Assembly: GCA_029204225.1 (NCBI GenBank)
Contig: CM055111.1
Span: 15,068,576-15,132,575, forward strand
DNA: 64,000 bases
Source: Diphasiastrum complanatum
Taxonomy: Eukaryota > Streptophyta > Lycopodiopsida > Lycopodiales > Lycopodiaceae
Direction of reading: 5' to 3'
Under the pieces are notes generated by a model. It did no database searches, was not told the DNA's origin, and was given only the letters and a program-made list of their open reading frames with translations. Both the position numbers and the translations under genes were made by a program. The stretch's first letter is position 1. Each line of letters opens with the position of its first letter. Of the stretch, positions 12,386-25,215 are shown in pieces.

Positions 12386-12575
12386 AGGATGGAAGGACAC
12401 CTTTCGAGATGTTATTCAAGAGGAGGTCGAGTGTCAAGTCTCTTAGAAATTTTGGATGCACATGCTATGTCAACATAACTCCTGATGATAGGACCAAGGA
12501 GGATCCGTCTTCAAGAAAAGGTATATTTGTTGGATATAGTGAGGTGAGTAAAGCCTACAAGGTTTACATTATTTG
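12386..12575 (+). pseudogene. Copia post-integrase segment (element P)
   Basis: Plus strand reads GRTPFEMLF, then SVKSLRNFGCTCYV, then KGIFVGYSEVSKAYKVY, the conserved stretch between the integrase core and the RT linker in copia. It ends abruptly at about 12575 against a minus-strand gag. Confidence 0.75.
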
Positions 12576-13022
12576 CACAAGCTCATCATCTTGTATTTTC
12601 TCACTTATGATGGAAAGTTCTTTATTGAGAGATTTTATCCTCAAGACATATTCTTGGGCACTCTCTTCACTACCTCTAATGCTTTGTAGAACCTTATTTC
12701 TAAGCATAAGCACTCTAGAGGTGTTCTTGGATTCATAAATCCCTCTCAAGGAGTCCCAAGCCTCCTTGGTTGAGGTACAAGATGCAACTTCTTTAAGAAG
12801 TTCATTACTAACATTCATTTTAAGACAATGCAATGCTAGCCTAGATCTCTTCTTGTACTTCACTAGATCTGGTCCTCCTTGAGGCTCTTCCTCTTCACCA
12901 AGAACAAGATGATACAAATCTTGGAGCACTAGAAATGACTCCATTCTTACTTTCCAAATTGAGTAGTTACTTGAACTGAACTTTTCACTAGCTTCAAGAA
13001 GATAGTCTCCAGTTGAACCCAT
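12576..13022 (-). pseudogene. Copia X gag, N-terminal part
   Basis: An uninterrupted minus-strand frame from ATG 13022 with NYSIWKVRMES, SRLALHCLKMNV, EAWDSLRGIYES and EESAQEYVLRIKSLN. It closely resembles the family 2 gag at 9608-8295 but is open where that copy has a stop. It ends at about 12576 at the junction with element P. The zinc knuckle and protease are absent. Confidence 0.8.
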
Positions 13023-13632
13023 TTTACTAGTAACAAGTACAACAAATGTACTATTTAAAGGTTCTCCCTTCTCTCTTTCTCAAAATTTAGCCACAAAGCT
13101 ACTCGCTTGAATCTCACAAAACTCAAGAAGTAAGATCTATAATTATCTTAAACTCAAAAAGACTTGGGAAATAATATTCTACACACACTATCCTCTTGGA
13201 AAATTTTGATTTGACTCTTGGAAGTGCCTATGCCTCCCTATGGTGTTAAGAATGGTCTTAGTCTCTTTCTAAAACTAAAAACATCAGCCTCAAAGCTCAC
13301 TCTCAATTATTTAGAGGTTGATCAAAGATCTAACACCATTTCACATCAATTCTACAATGAGATGATTGGATTTTTACAAAGCAAATCACTAGTTTCACTC
13401 TCACAATTTTGTTTGAAGCACAAATATGGAAAAATCACATAGATATGGTGAAAGTACAATTCCAGCAGCCTCTCACACGTGTGGGAAGTAAACCTGAACT
13501 TTACACACTCATTTGAACTTCAAATCTTCAAGTAAACTATTGGTTAGAGTCGCCCTCCTTCAAATTAATTTTAGCACCAATTCTTTGTGCAAAATAAAGA
13601 GTTTTGGATCATTATCAAAGCTCTTAGACTTG
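13023..13632 (-). other. Copia X leader
   Basis: Non-coding sequence between primer site and gag. It includes one exact CACACGTGTG palindrome at 13474-13483. Confidence 0.5.
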
Positions 13633-13644
13633 GCTCTGATACCA
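13633..13644 (-). other. Copia X primer-binding site
   Basis: Minus strand TGGTATCAGAGC follows the LTR end AAATTTCACA. It is an initiator-Met tRNA type site. Confidence 0.85.
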
Positions 13645-14893
13645 TGTGAAATTTCAAAGTAATGGACTCCATTTGATCTACAAAAGATCAATAAGAGAGA
13701 TTGGAAACTTGGAATTTTGATCTATATCAAAACTAGCATCACATCTAGCTTCTACTTGACAATTTCTATAGATCCAAGCCATTAGAGGAGTTTTGAGCTC
13801 CAAAAAAGACCCTTTAAGAATTTGCAAGATGTAGTTTATATTATTAAAATATTATAACACTAATAGTTTTGACTTTCCAAAACTTTTTAATTGTAGCTCA
13901 AAAGTGTATCATGTAACATATCATTGGAAAGCCCTTGTTGAGCGCTTTTCCATGCACCAAACTCGGCTAAATTCGGACTTACCACTAAGAGGTTATGCCA
14001 TTTTTAGTGTGGAATCAAAATGTGGACTCAAAAAGTTACATTACGTAGATTTCAAATTTGAGTGTTTTGATTGGTCCATGTGTAAGAAAAAATATAAAAG
14101 AAATCTTTACAAAGGGTCTTTTTTGGATTTCGAACTCCTCTAATGAAGAACAACAAAAAATAATGATCCAAAGGCTTCACACGTGTGAATTACAACCACT
14201 ATATGGCCTGCTAAATAACATATGTTTACTTAACAGATCCTAAGCATACATTCAAAAAGAACATGCATAGAGAGTTGAAATCACCAAGATTGCTCCCAAA
14301 TCAATGTTTCTCATCATTGACCTCCAAATGGATCTCACATGGATGATATACAAAATCTTCATAGTCTCTCTCTAAGCTATATCCAGCACGTGTGAGACAT
14401 TTCATAGTGCTTATCCATCAACTTTGGCTAAGATTTCACTAATTTGCCACATCATCATTGGTGGCTAGTGTTGACCTTCTAGATTCATACAATCTAGGAG
14501 ATAACTCCTACAATTTAGGAGATTTGACATTTGACTCAAATGAAATATATATACAATTGATCTGAACTCTATGCTTGACATTTCACACGTGGGAGACCAC
14601 TCCTGCCCATGTGATATAGTATTTTCTACCACTAGAATGGTGCCAAGTGGCATGGTACTATTAAACTAGTTTTTGGCCAATTTAACCACTAGTTTCCAGA
14701 TCAAATGAGATGTACAACCTATATGATCTATCTAAATGACTTGGGCATAGATTTCACATGTGGAAAAAGGTTCGACACATGTCTAACGATGATAGGTACA
14801 AGTCATTATGGTATTACAAGATTTGATCAAGTTACCTTTTGCCAATTTTAACATTAAACACTGGACTTGCAATATTTTGTCAAAATTCACCTA
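13645..14893 (-). repeat. Copia X LTR, 5' copy
   Basis: The minus-strand LTR ends at 13645 next to the primer site. Its start near 14893 is approximate (GGTGAATTTTG instead of TGTGAA). The block around 14560-14720 is clearly related to 53430-53600, the matching part of the LTR at 52876-53870. It contains CACACGTGTG at 14178-14187 and several CACGTG or CACATGTG variants. Confidence 0.6.
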
Positions 14894-15120
14894 GAGGACC
14901 TAGGGTTTGAGCCCGAAATCAGTGTTGCCTCTTCCTACATGCTATTATACTCATTGCTACACATTATAGCCCTTCATAATGCCATTCTAAGCTATTTCAA
15001 GTGAAGACACAAATTTGGACAAAAATAACATGCTCAAAGTGTGTACAAATGACTTGCTTTTGGACTTTGGTATAATAGAAAAGTACAACAAAACATATAA
15101 TCTTAATGAGCTCTGCTAGA
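14894..15120. other. Spacer
   Basis: AT-rich sequence in which I see no gene or repeat structure. Confidence 0.3.
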
Positions 15121-15500
15121 GGAATTCAAGCCCATTACATCATAGTGACAACAAATTATTTTACTAAATGGGCCATTAGAGTAGCTAATGTAGCCATCCG
15201 AAGCTAAGTTTCTCTATGAAATGTAATTATGTGCTTTTGATGTCATTTAGAGCTTGTGAGTGATCGTGGCACTAACTTTCTAAATGAAATAATACAAGTA
15301 CTCCTATTTGACTTTCTTGTGATCAATCACTAGAGTACATTTTACTACCCCCATTTATAAGCTTGCCACCGGTCACACCCCGTTCCAACTCATTTATGGT
15401 CTCGAGGTAGTTGTGCCTACCGAAATTGTTGTCTCCAGTCTCCAACTGGCCACAAAAGAATGGTTTGACAATATTAAGTCTACAAAATGACTTTTAGATT
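15121..15500 (+). pseudogene. Gypsy integrase remnant
   Basis: Plus-strand frames give HYIIVTTNYFTKWAI at about 15130-15180, a weak SDRGTxFLN match at about 15260, and TPFQLIYGLEVVVP at about 15373-15420. This is the order of a Ty3/gypsy integrase core and C-terminus. The same blocks are much better kept at 29160-29590. Stops and frame changes are frequent and the element is old. Confidence 0.7.
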
Positions 15501-15749
15501 TACTTATGAATCTATGTAAAACTAGAACAACTGCCTTGCATGCCCTGCACACTGAAAAGAAATGATGTAAAGCTTGGCAATTTTCTACTCCATTGTCTTT
15601 GGTTTTTTTGACCATATTTGTAGGGCTCTCGCCTGTCACGACTTGTAGTAGTTGCGTTCCCAAGGGAGCATGACCTCACCTTCAAACTATTAGCAAGAAG
15701 TATGGAGAGTGAACCTGTGAGAGAGAAGAGAGAAACACCAAGAGAGATG

Positions 15750-16252
<503 letters not shown>

Positions 16253-18619
16253 ATATTTTTGTTTGTAGGGACACGGAGCATTATGGTAGATTAACTGGTC
16301 TGCACATTGTGAATGTGACAGTACCTAGAAAACTTGCAATGTTGGAAAGTGACATACTCGGTCCAGATATGACCATCAAATTTCGACTCCATTCTAGACA
16401 TTAAATGCTTGTCATCGGAGTCTGGCATTATAAGGAAATATTTCAGGACATGCTTTAAGTAGTTTGAAAAAAACAATCATATCTATGTGCATTTTTTATG
16501 ATTTTACTTGATATTATTTTGAAAAACATTTTGTTAATGGCAAAAATTCTTAAAGTTACAAATACACATAAGATAAGATATCCTTTATAACAAGTTTGTA
16601 GCCTTAAAGAGTTGAGATTAATGAGTCTAGAAGAAATGGGTGGATTGACATTTTCCGAGTAGAGTTTTGCGAGTTTGTAATTGCAAACAATACGAATTGT
16701 GGCTATTACCATTTTTTCTAAAAAGAAATCAAATATACATGGAATATTCCCTACATACCAAGGTACACGGAAAAACATCAATGTTGTATTTGACAGTATT
16801 GATGATGCAAGTTTCAAGATGCACAATTTTTTTTCAAATATCAATACATCATTGTACATGTTTGATATATATTAAAAATTTTCCAACTATTTGTAGCCTT
16901 TCAGAAGACATTTTCTATTTACCAGAACTTATCGGGTAAGCTCTAAGGGTCCAAAACATCAATAGTGCATCACATGTTAACTACATCATCATTCGAAAGC
17001 AATAACAAAAAGGACAAAAATACATCTCGAAATCGTACTGTAAAACGTAATGAGTTACATCCCGAAATTTGTTGCATCATGAAACTATTAGAAAGGCACC
17101 CCTTCGAGCAATTCCAAAATGAACATAAGATTTGTTCGAGACGTAAATCCAATACGTGCAAAAACCACAATCCTAGGAATCTATGTAACTATCTATCTTC
17201 TAAAATGTTGCTATCAATCATGTCTTCGACAATACATGAAACAACTCTTGGTCATCCATAATGGGTTGATGAATGGACATGTTCTCAATCACATCCAATC
17301 CCTTCACATGCAAATGAATGGAGTACATATGTTTACATGGAATATATATTTTTATTGGCAATGGACTTTTGGAAATCCATGCACGTGCATGATGGCTCGG
17401 CAAAAATCACAACATTATATTTTGTACATGATTTGTTGCTATCAAAGCTTTCAATGACAAACAATTCTTTTTTCTATTGTGGTGTCCTTGTTATTTTTCG
17501 AACATCGACATCCAAAAGCAATGCTCTTGCTACTCTGTCCTTTGTCTCTTCAAAGAACCTGATCTCTGTCTCATTTTTTTACATGTATGCGACATTGGGT
17601 TTTTAGGATCCATGTCTTGGTTTGATACCTAAGGATTAAAATTGGGTATATTAGCAGTTCCAATAGTAGCGCCAATACCAGGATTTGTAGATCCCTCTGA
17701 TTCTTTCATTTTCCTTTCGCCACTAGATATCCACCCATAGTTAATATATCAAGTTCATTCTGTGTTAACGAACTGCCTTTCTGCACCATCCAACAATTTT
17801 TTACTCTAGCTAGAGCATCACAAATATTTTTATTTAAACTCCAGGTGCATCGCACATCGTTTTCACAAAACCACATGTCCTTATTGCACTCATCACAATT
17901 GTATTTTCATCTTCCATAAAAAGTAGGGCCTATAGATGTTGTGATTAACTTGTTGCAACGTCCTCTACCCTCTGCTTTCATTCCTTGACACCTTATTTGC
18001 TTTTTTGGGCTCAAACAACCCACTAGCTACTATTTATAACTCTCTCGATCTCATGTTTTTGCAAAATGTTGTCTGAATGAAATCTTGACACCACAGGATG
18101 CGGAACTAGACTTGCAAAAAAATTAGGAGGACAACTATTTCCATGATGTCCTTGATAACTCTTTCTATGATGCCTTGATATATATTCCATATCTGGGCGA
18201 CGAGATACAATATCTTTTTCATTGTTCCTTTATTGCATTGGACATTTTCTTCTCAATGTTTGCATGTTTTTTACATTGGCGTCTTCAGAAGTAAGGTCTC
18301 TTGTCTCCACGAAGCTGTTAACAGATTCTGAAAATGAGGCACCAACAAATGAAGCACGACGACCTGCACACACTCGAGCAAGCAAATCTTGTAGATTTAG
18401 ACCTTTGCCTATGAACATCCCAACCCGAAAATATTTTTCTCTTGAACCCTAAACTATGGCATTTGCCATATCACCCACCGATGCCTCGTATAGGGGTACT
18501 TTTGTGCCTTGATTGTCCATTATTTGCCAAAGACTAATATTGTACAACCTCCACCAAATTTGTTGTGGGTATCAAAGCCTCATCCACATCATTCATCATC
18601 TAACATACATGCAAACAAC
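16253..18619 (-). other. Decayed transposon interior, low coding signal
   Basis: There is no intact frame. On the minus strand a Cys-rich piece (about 17970-17840) contains CDECNKDMWFCENDVRC, a zinc-finger-like pattern. Further coding-like scraps lie near 18420-18230. Strand and position suggest the 3' part of the MULE-like transposase gene just upstream (19514-18636), but no domain can be named with certainty. Confidence 0.35.
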
Positions 18620-18635
18620 AAAAAGAGATTAGCTA

Positions 18636-19514
18636 TTATCTTGTGTGTTCAATGATCATAACCACAATATGTTGAAGATGTACCTCACAAATGAACTTTT
18701 TCCATCGAAAGATCCTATTTCTCCACCATGCAAGCCAACTCTCCAACTCCTTGTAACTATTTTCATATGTGTGTCCAATTTCCCACCAAACAGATATTTT
18801 GTTGAAGACATCCGCATCTGATCTGATAACTACATTCCTCCACTGAAGACACAGTCCAATATGTTCATCTCTATAATCAATCTTGATATATTTCTTAGTG
18901 TTTTTTCTTACACTATCCATGAAATGAAAGAGACAAGATTCTTTTCCAACCAGGGGGACTTTTGGATCTTCTTCCATAGATAATGCATACTGCCAGCCAA
19001 TTTGCCTATGCTTCATCTGTCATAAATCCTCTAAACTATATTGGCTTATCCCAATGTCTAGCCATCACGTGGTTCATCAATTCCCAAAAGAGTACTTGTG
19101 CCTGAACGTCTTGTAGTTTCATTTCCCAAAAAATTGCAACTTCCTTTTAGACATCAAATATACAAAAAAAAAAGTGACTTAGGAGACTTTACAATATTAC
19201 CTTGTATCATATACATGGCATGCCATGGTCCCCTAGTCTCGTACACGATACACATGATCGAAACAACACCAAGCTTTTGTCAAATCTCCTCCTAGTTGCA
19301 TTCTTCTCACAAGATCTACCCCAGAAACAAGGCCCATAGTTGACATCTTGAACACATAACATCTGTCATTTTTGTCATGAAGTTGTCCAAGAAACATGGA
19401 TCCTTGAAAGAAATTGTATTTAGAATGTTCCTTTAAATAGATAAGTGAAGTAATATCTTGTGACAAATCCACTAGCTGCAGCTCCTTTCTAGCCGTAACA
19501 ATCCATCTTTTCAA
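18636..19514 (-). pseudogene. MULE-like transposase remnant
   Basis: Minus-strand frames line up as one protein: VDLVRRMQLGG, then KAWCCFDHVYRVRD, GTMACHVYDTRYCKV, a block with FRGFMTDEA-x-ANW where a catalytic Asp of a DDE transposase would be, then ESCLFHF, TKKYIK, a DEHIGLCLQW block and KELESWLAWW. I know this arrangement from large uncharacterised transposase-like families of seedless plants. The MULE label is an inference from the DDE-like spacing. At least four frame breaks and stops occur. Confidence 0.5.
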
Positions 19515-20460
19515 CCTGTATCAATCAAAACAACCAATCCACTCAAATAAAGAACTTAATCATAGGTTTAGTTATTGCAACATAAGGTTCTCTAAACCAA
19601 CAGTTTTTCCTATTTGGTTTTCCATATTCTTGAGCTGATCACTTGACTGTGCCCAATCTTGCAAATGGAAGTGTTTGCAGAACATTTGAAATGCTCCATT
19701 GATTAGATATGATACTTTTTGAAACAAAATCACTTCTTCTAATCTCCACTACACTATCTTCATCTCCAAAAATGGACTCCGTGCAATCCATTGGAGAGGC
19801 AGACATCTTTCTTATATTGATTGATTTCATGAAATTCTCCTATCAAACAAGAAAACAATTCTCCTATCAAACAAGCCACAATATACTTCTACACTAGGCT
19901 ACTATGAAGCCAATGAAACATATGATCGTCTTATAATTTAACAATTCCTTTATTAACAATATTCCAATTTTAGTTGTGGAATTTTGGTTTTCTTCAAGGA
20001 CCAAAGGCAGATGGTCAAACTACACGAGAAATAATAGAGCACCTAATCTATTATGCATGTAACTTAATTTACAATTTATTAGCCGTAACTGTAATTAATG
20101 GCTGCAATTTGTTTATGTCAACTTCATTAAACCAATGACGACCTGTAATGATATTTCGGCTCACAAACCTAGTAGTATCTAATCCATATGTGCAAGGCTC
20201 GTTATTGAACATGGAAGGTTTAATAAATGACTTTTAATGAGCACCTAAAGAGATAGATGCCAATCCGGGAATAGGGTTTAGGATTTTAGACCACAATGTG
20301 AGAAGGTGAAGCAAGAGCTTGAGAGAGTAGGAGCAAACCCTAAACTCCAAAGAGAGAGCAAGCCAATGCCATTGAGAGAGAGAAGGGGAAGTCGTCCTCA
20401 AGCCCTCATTCACCACAATAACCAGTTGGAGTGCAGAGTGAGAAAGGAATGCAAGGAAGG
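19515..20460. other. Intergenic, no recognisable gene
   Basis: AT-rich. A short GA-rich, coding-like patch at 20300-20420 does not belong to any family I know. A 16-bp direct repeat (about 19840-19875, TTCTCCTATCAAACAAG-like) is present. Confidence 0.3.
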
Positions 20461-21223
20461 CTACAAATTTTTTTGCAGCAGGTGCAGCAGGGGTACTCGA
20501 TAGCCAAGTACCTGCTGCAAATTTTTTTTGACAATGACCAGTCTATAAATCTGGGAAACAGCCCACTAGAAGAAGTTTTAAACTTTGATAAGGTTTTGAT
20601 AGAAATTTGTTCTCCTATCCCTACACGATAACGTCAACGCACATTAGTGCAGACGATCCAGCACTCATGCATCTTGTCACTGATGCTGGCAGGTCCTTGG
20701 AAAGATTTTAATGTTCTAAAGCATATTGAAGTTCTCAAGTGCCAAGAAAGTTGATGCGAACAAGTGCCATACCACTAGACAACTGCACCTAACTTCTGGT
20801 TTGCAAGTGTTACATATATAGCCAGTTGCTCTCCACCATAGCTCACATCAATTGTGATCATGTATCTTGATATCTGTAGAACGGGCAATGGGCCCATCTT
20901 TGTCATATCTGCTGGTATGATGTCTGTAGTGGCCTTGCCTTAATAGTATTTGCATTTGAAAGCTCTATCAGAAAATAGAGTATTATTCCCAATCAGTTAT
21001 AAAGAAAAATAATACATTAGGAAGGTGAAAGTCCTTGTTGAATTTGTTCAGTAGTGTTTTGTGACTGCAACCATACCATTGCCAAGGAAGCTTTATTAGG
21101 ATCTCTTTTCGGTTGATTCTCATGTGTGACTCATTGTTATATGCATTGAGAGCAGGCATCACTCCAACTATCAACTTTGCAGCAGAGGTCTCGCGACCTG
21201 CTGCAAAAAAAATTTGTTTGTAG
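20461..21223. mobile_element. Putative TIR element with subterminal hairpins (about 763 bp)
   Basis: The left end reads CTACAAA, T-run, GCAGCAGGT. The right end, on the opposite strand, reads CTACAAACAAA, T-run, GCAGCAGGT. Each end also holds a hairpin: 20484-20518 (GCAGCAGGGGTACT pairing with AGTACCTGCTGC) and 21179-21204 (GCAGCAGAGGTC pairing with GACCTGCTGC). The interior has coding-like minus-strand frames (20955-20630 and 21174-20983) that match nothing I recognise and may be captured sequence. I see no clear target-site duplication. Confidence 0.5.
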
Positions 21224-21942
21224 AAAACTGATTGACAAACAATTATCTTTACAAGAAAATCAACAAAATTTTCTCTTTACACTGGTTGATTGATGTCCAA
21301 ACAGTTATCCTAGTTTGAGACAAGTGTATACTAGTCATCAATTTTCCATGCTTTACATAATGGTTGTCTGCAATATTTCATTTATAACTTGCTATTAGAC
21401 ATTTGCATTGTGGATGAGACAATTACCATGCATGGCTTTTTGCTTCTCATCACACTGCAAATTATGCTTTTTGCTTCTCATCATACTACTGCAGGTTGAG
21501 CATGGGATTATTTTCAATGTTACTGATATGAATCCCCATGCATTTGCAATCCAAATATTTTATATGAAAAGTAATATGTATACAAGAAGATCAGTTTATC
21601 TCTGACAATCAGTTTATTTTTAGCTTAACATTTTGAACTAATTTTGTTGATGGTCATCATGCACTAAACATTTTTTTTTATTGAGAATGTTGTTTATTGT
21701 GAAAATATGTTGTAGTATGGTGTGCACAAGATAGACAAAAAAAGCATCAATGATGGCTGAGGGATCACATGCAACAAGCACATCTGGCTTAGTTGAGAGT
21801 TCCGTTTTAGATATGGTTTGAATGCAAAAAACACATTTGATTGTAGTGAGTATTGTATCTTCAATTCATTACTAAAGAGATTTTGATACTTTTGCGTATA
21901 CAAAATAATCTATACTTATAATGGCATTCGTTGTCATGTGCA
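21224..21942. other. Intergenic, nothing recognised
   Basis: AT-rich. A short near-duplicate (TGCTTTTTGCTTCTCATCA at about 21437 and 21466) is the only structure seen. Confidence 0.3.
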
Positions 21943-22111
21943 GGATTTTCACGTGCCTGCTACATCCAGTGGCACTGTAGTTGTTGAGCCTTTGGTGGTG
22001 GAGACAGTTCCTATTGAAGCTATTAGTATGGAGGGCGCTTTGCCTGATGCAGGTATGGATGAAATTGGGATTGAAGAGGGTGATGATGAGATTAAAAGAA
22101 ACAAGGGTTGA
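21943..22111 (+). other. Exon-like island, acidic
   Basis: An acceptor-like TTGTCATGTGCAG precedes an open frame starting DFHVPATSSG and ending in an acidic Glu/Asp stretch. Codon composition looks protein-like. There is no known domain. It may pair with the island at 22929-23048. Confidence 0.3.
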
Positions 22112-22928
22112 AAGAGACTAGATTTTGCTGGTGAGATGGGTGAAGTTTCCTTATCATTTCATTTGGATATGTTATCTGTCACTCTAGACAAATTGATTGT
22201 TAGGAGAGAGAGTTTGTCTTGTAAGCAATGGTACTTTTGCGATTTGGTACTACCGGTTGGTAATACTGGAATTTTTTAGGTTTGGTACTACTGGTACTTT
22301 TTGTAATGCTGGAATTTTTGCAGTTAATACTATCTGAACCTTTGACAATTTTGACAATGGATTTGAACTTCTAGTCTGTTTTGAACTTTTTCGCTATTAC
22401 TTGGTAGTTTCTACGTGTTGTTTAATAATTTTGGTGGTTTTGCACTTTTCACAAGTTCGTTAATTCGAAACATTTGAGATTGAGGTATTATTTTGAATCA
22501 AAACTATTGGCACTTTACTAACTAATGGTACAATTGGTAATTCTACAGTTTGGTACTAATGTAACCTTTCTAACAATTGATATTTTGCAGTTTGGTAGTT
22601 TTGACAAAAAATTTACTATTGGTTTTAATTTTTTTTGGTCTATTTGGAATTTTTAAGATTTTTTTTTGTACTTCCTGGTACTTTTGGATTCACTTTTTAA
22701 TACTGTTTGGCATTTTCTATGCTTGGTTTGGTAGTTTTAAGATTCTGTTTTGTACTTTTGGTACTTCTGGCTTCATTTTTTAGTAGTGTTTGGCACTTTT
22801 ATGCTTTGTTTGATAGTTTTTTGTAAATGCTTGATAGTTTTGAAGCTAATGTATAGTATATTCAGTGTTGGCTATTGTTCATTGTTTGGTGCTATTTTGT
22901 AATAATTCTATTTTGGATTTTCATTGCA
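22112..22928. other. T-rich low-complexity tract between exon-like islands
   Basis: Dozens of irregular copies of TTTTGGTACT and TTTGGTAGTTTT units make a degenerate minisatellite (about 22230-22860). It could be an intron of a host gene fragment. Confidence 0.45.
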
Positions 22929-23048
22929 GAGGAAATAGAAAAGCTGGAGTCAGATTGGAAAGATGCTCAAGGGCACACTGATTTTGTGAACTTCATGCAA
23001 GAGAGAATCAGCCAGGGGCACAAATTCACTTTGTTTTCGAGACTCACA
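22929..23048 (+). other. Exon-like island
   Basis: Preceded by TTTTCATTGCAG (acceptor-like) and followed by ATG-GTGGGT (donor-like). The open frame EEIEKLESDWKDAQGH continues for about 40 residues and is amphipathic. The family is not recognised. Together with 21943-22111 it suggests a degraded or captured host gene. Confidence 0.35.
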
Positions 23049-23259
23049 TGGTGGGTGGGGCAGACTATATCCACACCCTTGGGTTTCGCATTGCATGCGG
23101 CAAGTCTTTGGACTCCAGTTTTCTTCTCGGATCATTCATGTGTGCTTGCATGCATTCTTACCATCCATTATGTTTTGTTATGACCATAAGCATCAAAGAC
23201 TTTTGTGTGAAACCAGGGTGCAGTGAGAAGTGTTGGAGAAAGAGGGTGTGTGTCGTGCA

Positions 23260-24192
23260 TGTGAAACGAAAATAGCTCAAAAAGAAAATAAACACGAAAA
23301 AAAAGCGAACTCGAAACTCGAACAAGAAACGAACTCGAATAGAAAGCGTTCGTGCGCAGCGGATTGAGCTATATTACTCTTTCTTTAAGCATGACTATGC
23401 CTATAAGAAACAAACAGATCATTAGTGATAGAAATCACAATCGTTCGGATTACGTAGCCAAACATTAATAAAACACCAAAAGAATAATTTGTTGCGAGTA
23501 GCTAGACAAATTATTTATTGTGAACGATTCACGAAGTGCTAGAATGAACTCAACTGATAATCAATCACGAACGATTCGTGAAAGGCAAGACTAAATATTA
23601 GTCATCAACAACTGACTAATAATCACTCGCTAAAAACTGATTACCAGATTGAGCAACAAGAAATTCAGACATAATGAAGAAAAACATAGCAATATCGACG
23701 CAAAATATGAACACAGAACAAAAGAGCTGTTATCAGATTAAGTATAGCAAAATATACATGTCAATAATGCGGTAGAGTACAAGACAATAGCGAACGAAAC
23801 CGCGTGCTCTACAAAGCGAATTCAATTTGTAAAGGAATGAATCTATTACTGATAATAAAAAATCAATGCACAAGGCATCTACTTCGTCTATCTCTGATAA
23901 GCTTCTGATGCTATATTTTACACACTTGATCTTCGATCTCTTAATCAACTGAATATGCAAGTGGTATTCAATATATGTACACAATGTTATAGGTGTGCAG
24001 ATGAAAAAAGTACAAAGTGGATGTGCTGTCTGTAGGAGATCGTGGGTGGCTGCAGTCGTTGTCAAGTATATTAGCGTAGTTGCATGGGGTGAGCATGAAA
24101 AGGACGTGACGTCAGCCTTTGCTGAAGTGAATGTTGGTGAAGATGCAGAAAAATACGTCACTCTGACAAAATGCCTTAGGATTTGATTTACA
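23260..24192 (-). repeat. Copia family 4 LTR (3' copy, truncated element)
   Basis: The minus-strand LTR starts TGTAAATC after the purine tract CCTAGGAGGG and ends near TTTCACA at 23260. It is related to 48760-49520, most clearly over 23700-24060. An RNase H fragment of the same family lies directly upstream. Confidence 0.6.
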
Positions 24193-24509
24193 CCCTCCTA
24201 GGGCACCTTTGGCATTTTGTAAGGCAGTGTCATCTTTTTTGCTTGTCACAAAACACAGTCTGATTATCACAAAATAAAATTGTAGGGCTGTACTGATACA
24301 GATTAATGTTTGACAATAAATTTCTCAACCAAAATGCTTCCTTAATAGATTGAGAAGCAGCAATGTATTCTGCTTTTGTAGAAGAAAGTGCGATAGAGGT
24401 TTGCTTACGACTGTTCCATGAGATAGGACCATCGTTCAAGAAGAATGTAAATCCAAATGTGGACTTATGATTGTCTACATCTCCTCCCCAGTTTGCATCA
24501 AAATATTAG
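24193..24509 (-). pseudogene. Copia family 4 RNase H fragment
   Basis: Minus strand reads DGPISWNSRKQTSIALSSTKAEYIA, the copia RNase H core with its SSTKAEY block, then decays near a CDNQ motif. It closely matches 49935-49780. Homology to that copy stops at about 24509, close to the proposed right-hand breakpoint of the 16-kb inversion. Confidence 0.75.
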
Positions 24510-25215
24510 CATCTCCTCTTCTTTCTATCCCATCTAGAACATGACTTGGACGCATTTTGACAAGATTTGAAAATGAACAACCTAATTTACGTATTGTTGA
24601 CTTATCCAAGAATGTTTTAAATTCATTGACTGAGTCTCCCCTTCCTCCCTACCTAGAAGCATTGGTTAAGGTAGAATCTACTTGTTTTCAACCAAAGAAT
24701 TTGTCAATGGTGGAAATGTGATCTTTCAAGAGTGGAAGATTTGTAAACTTGAAGAAGCATCTTTGGATCAACACATTATTCAATTCATTGATGTTTTGGA
24801 GTCAAGTCAAGTGGAGGATCAAGCTCAAGACCCGAGGACTCCAAGAAGGATCTTGAGTATCAAGATGGAGCCATCTAGGCTCAATCATATGGATCAAGCA
24901 AGACAAGTTGTCTTTGGCAACATTATTTATGCACTTAATATTTTCATTGATGTATCTTCAAGTGCACAAAATGCCTTGGAATCCATGGCTTGGCATGATG
25001 TTTAGTTTTGAAGTGTGCTACATGTATATAGACACATTTATGGAACATCTTGTAAGGGATCCTCTAAGAGGTGGTGAAAGATCCTTCATGGACATCATTC
25101 TCTATTGGAGTCTCAAAAGTTCCTTCTTTGTAGCTGGATTTTTTAGAAACTTCTAAAAGCTTTCATTGATCTATCAAGAGAGTTGTAAATAGATCAAGCT
25201 AAATTTGAGGAGGAG
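24510..25215 (+). pseudogene. Copia family 2 3' internal region (3' half of split element)
   Basis: At 24680-24840 the plus strand reads STKEFVNGGNVIFQEW followed by an acidic VLESSQVEDQ linker, as found between integrase and RT in copia. RT and RNase H are deleted. The remaining sequence ends in the purine tract TTTGAGGAGGAG right before the LTR, so this is the 3' end of an element. Its 5' half is proposed to be 8295-11039. Confidence 0.55.

Noticed and set aside
14893-14900. TGATC target duplication for copia X
   Set aside because: The 3' LTR is followed by TGATC (minus reading) but the decayed 5' LTR edge near 14893 shows no matching bases, so no duplication can be claimed.
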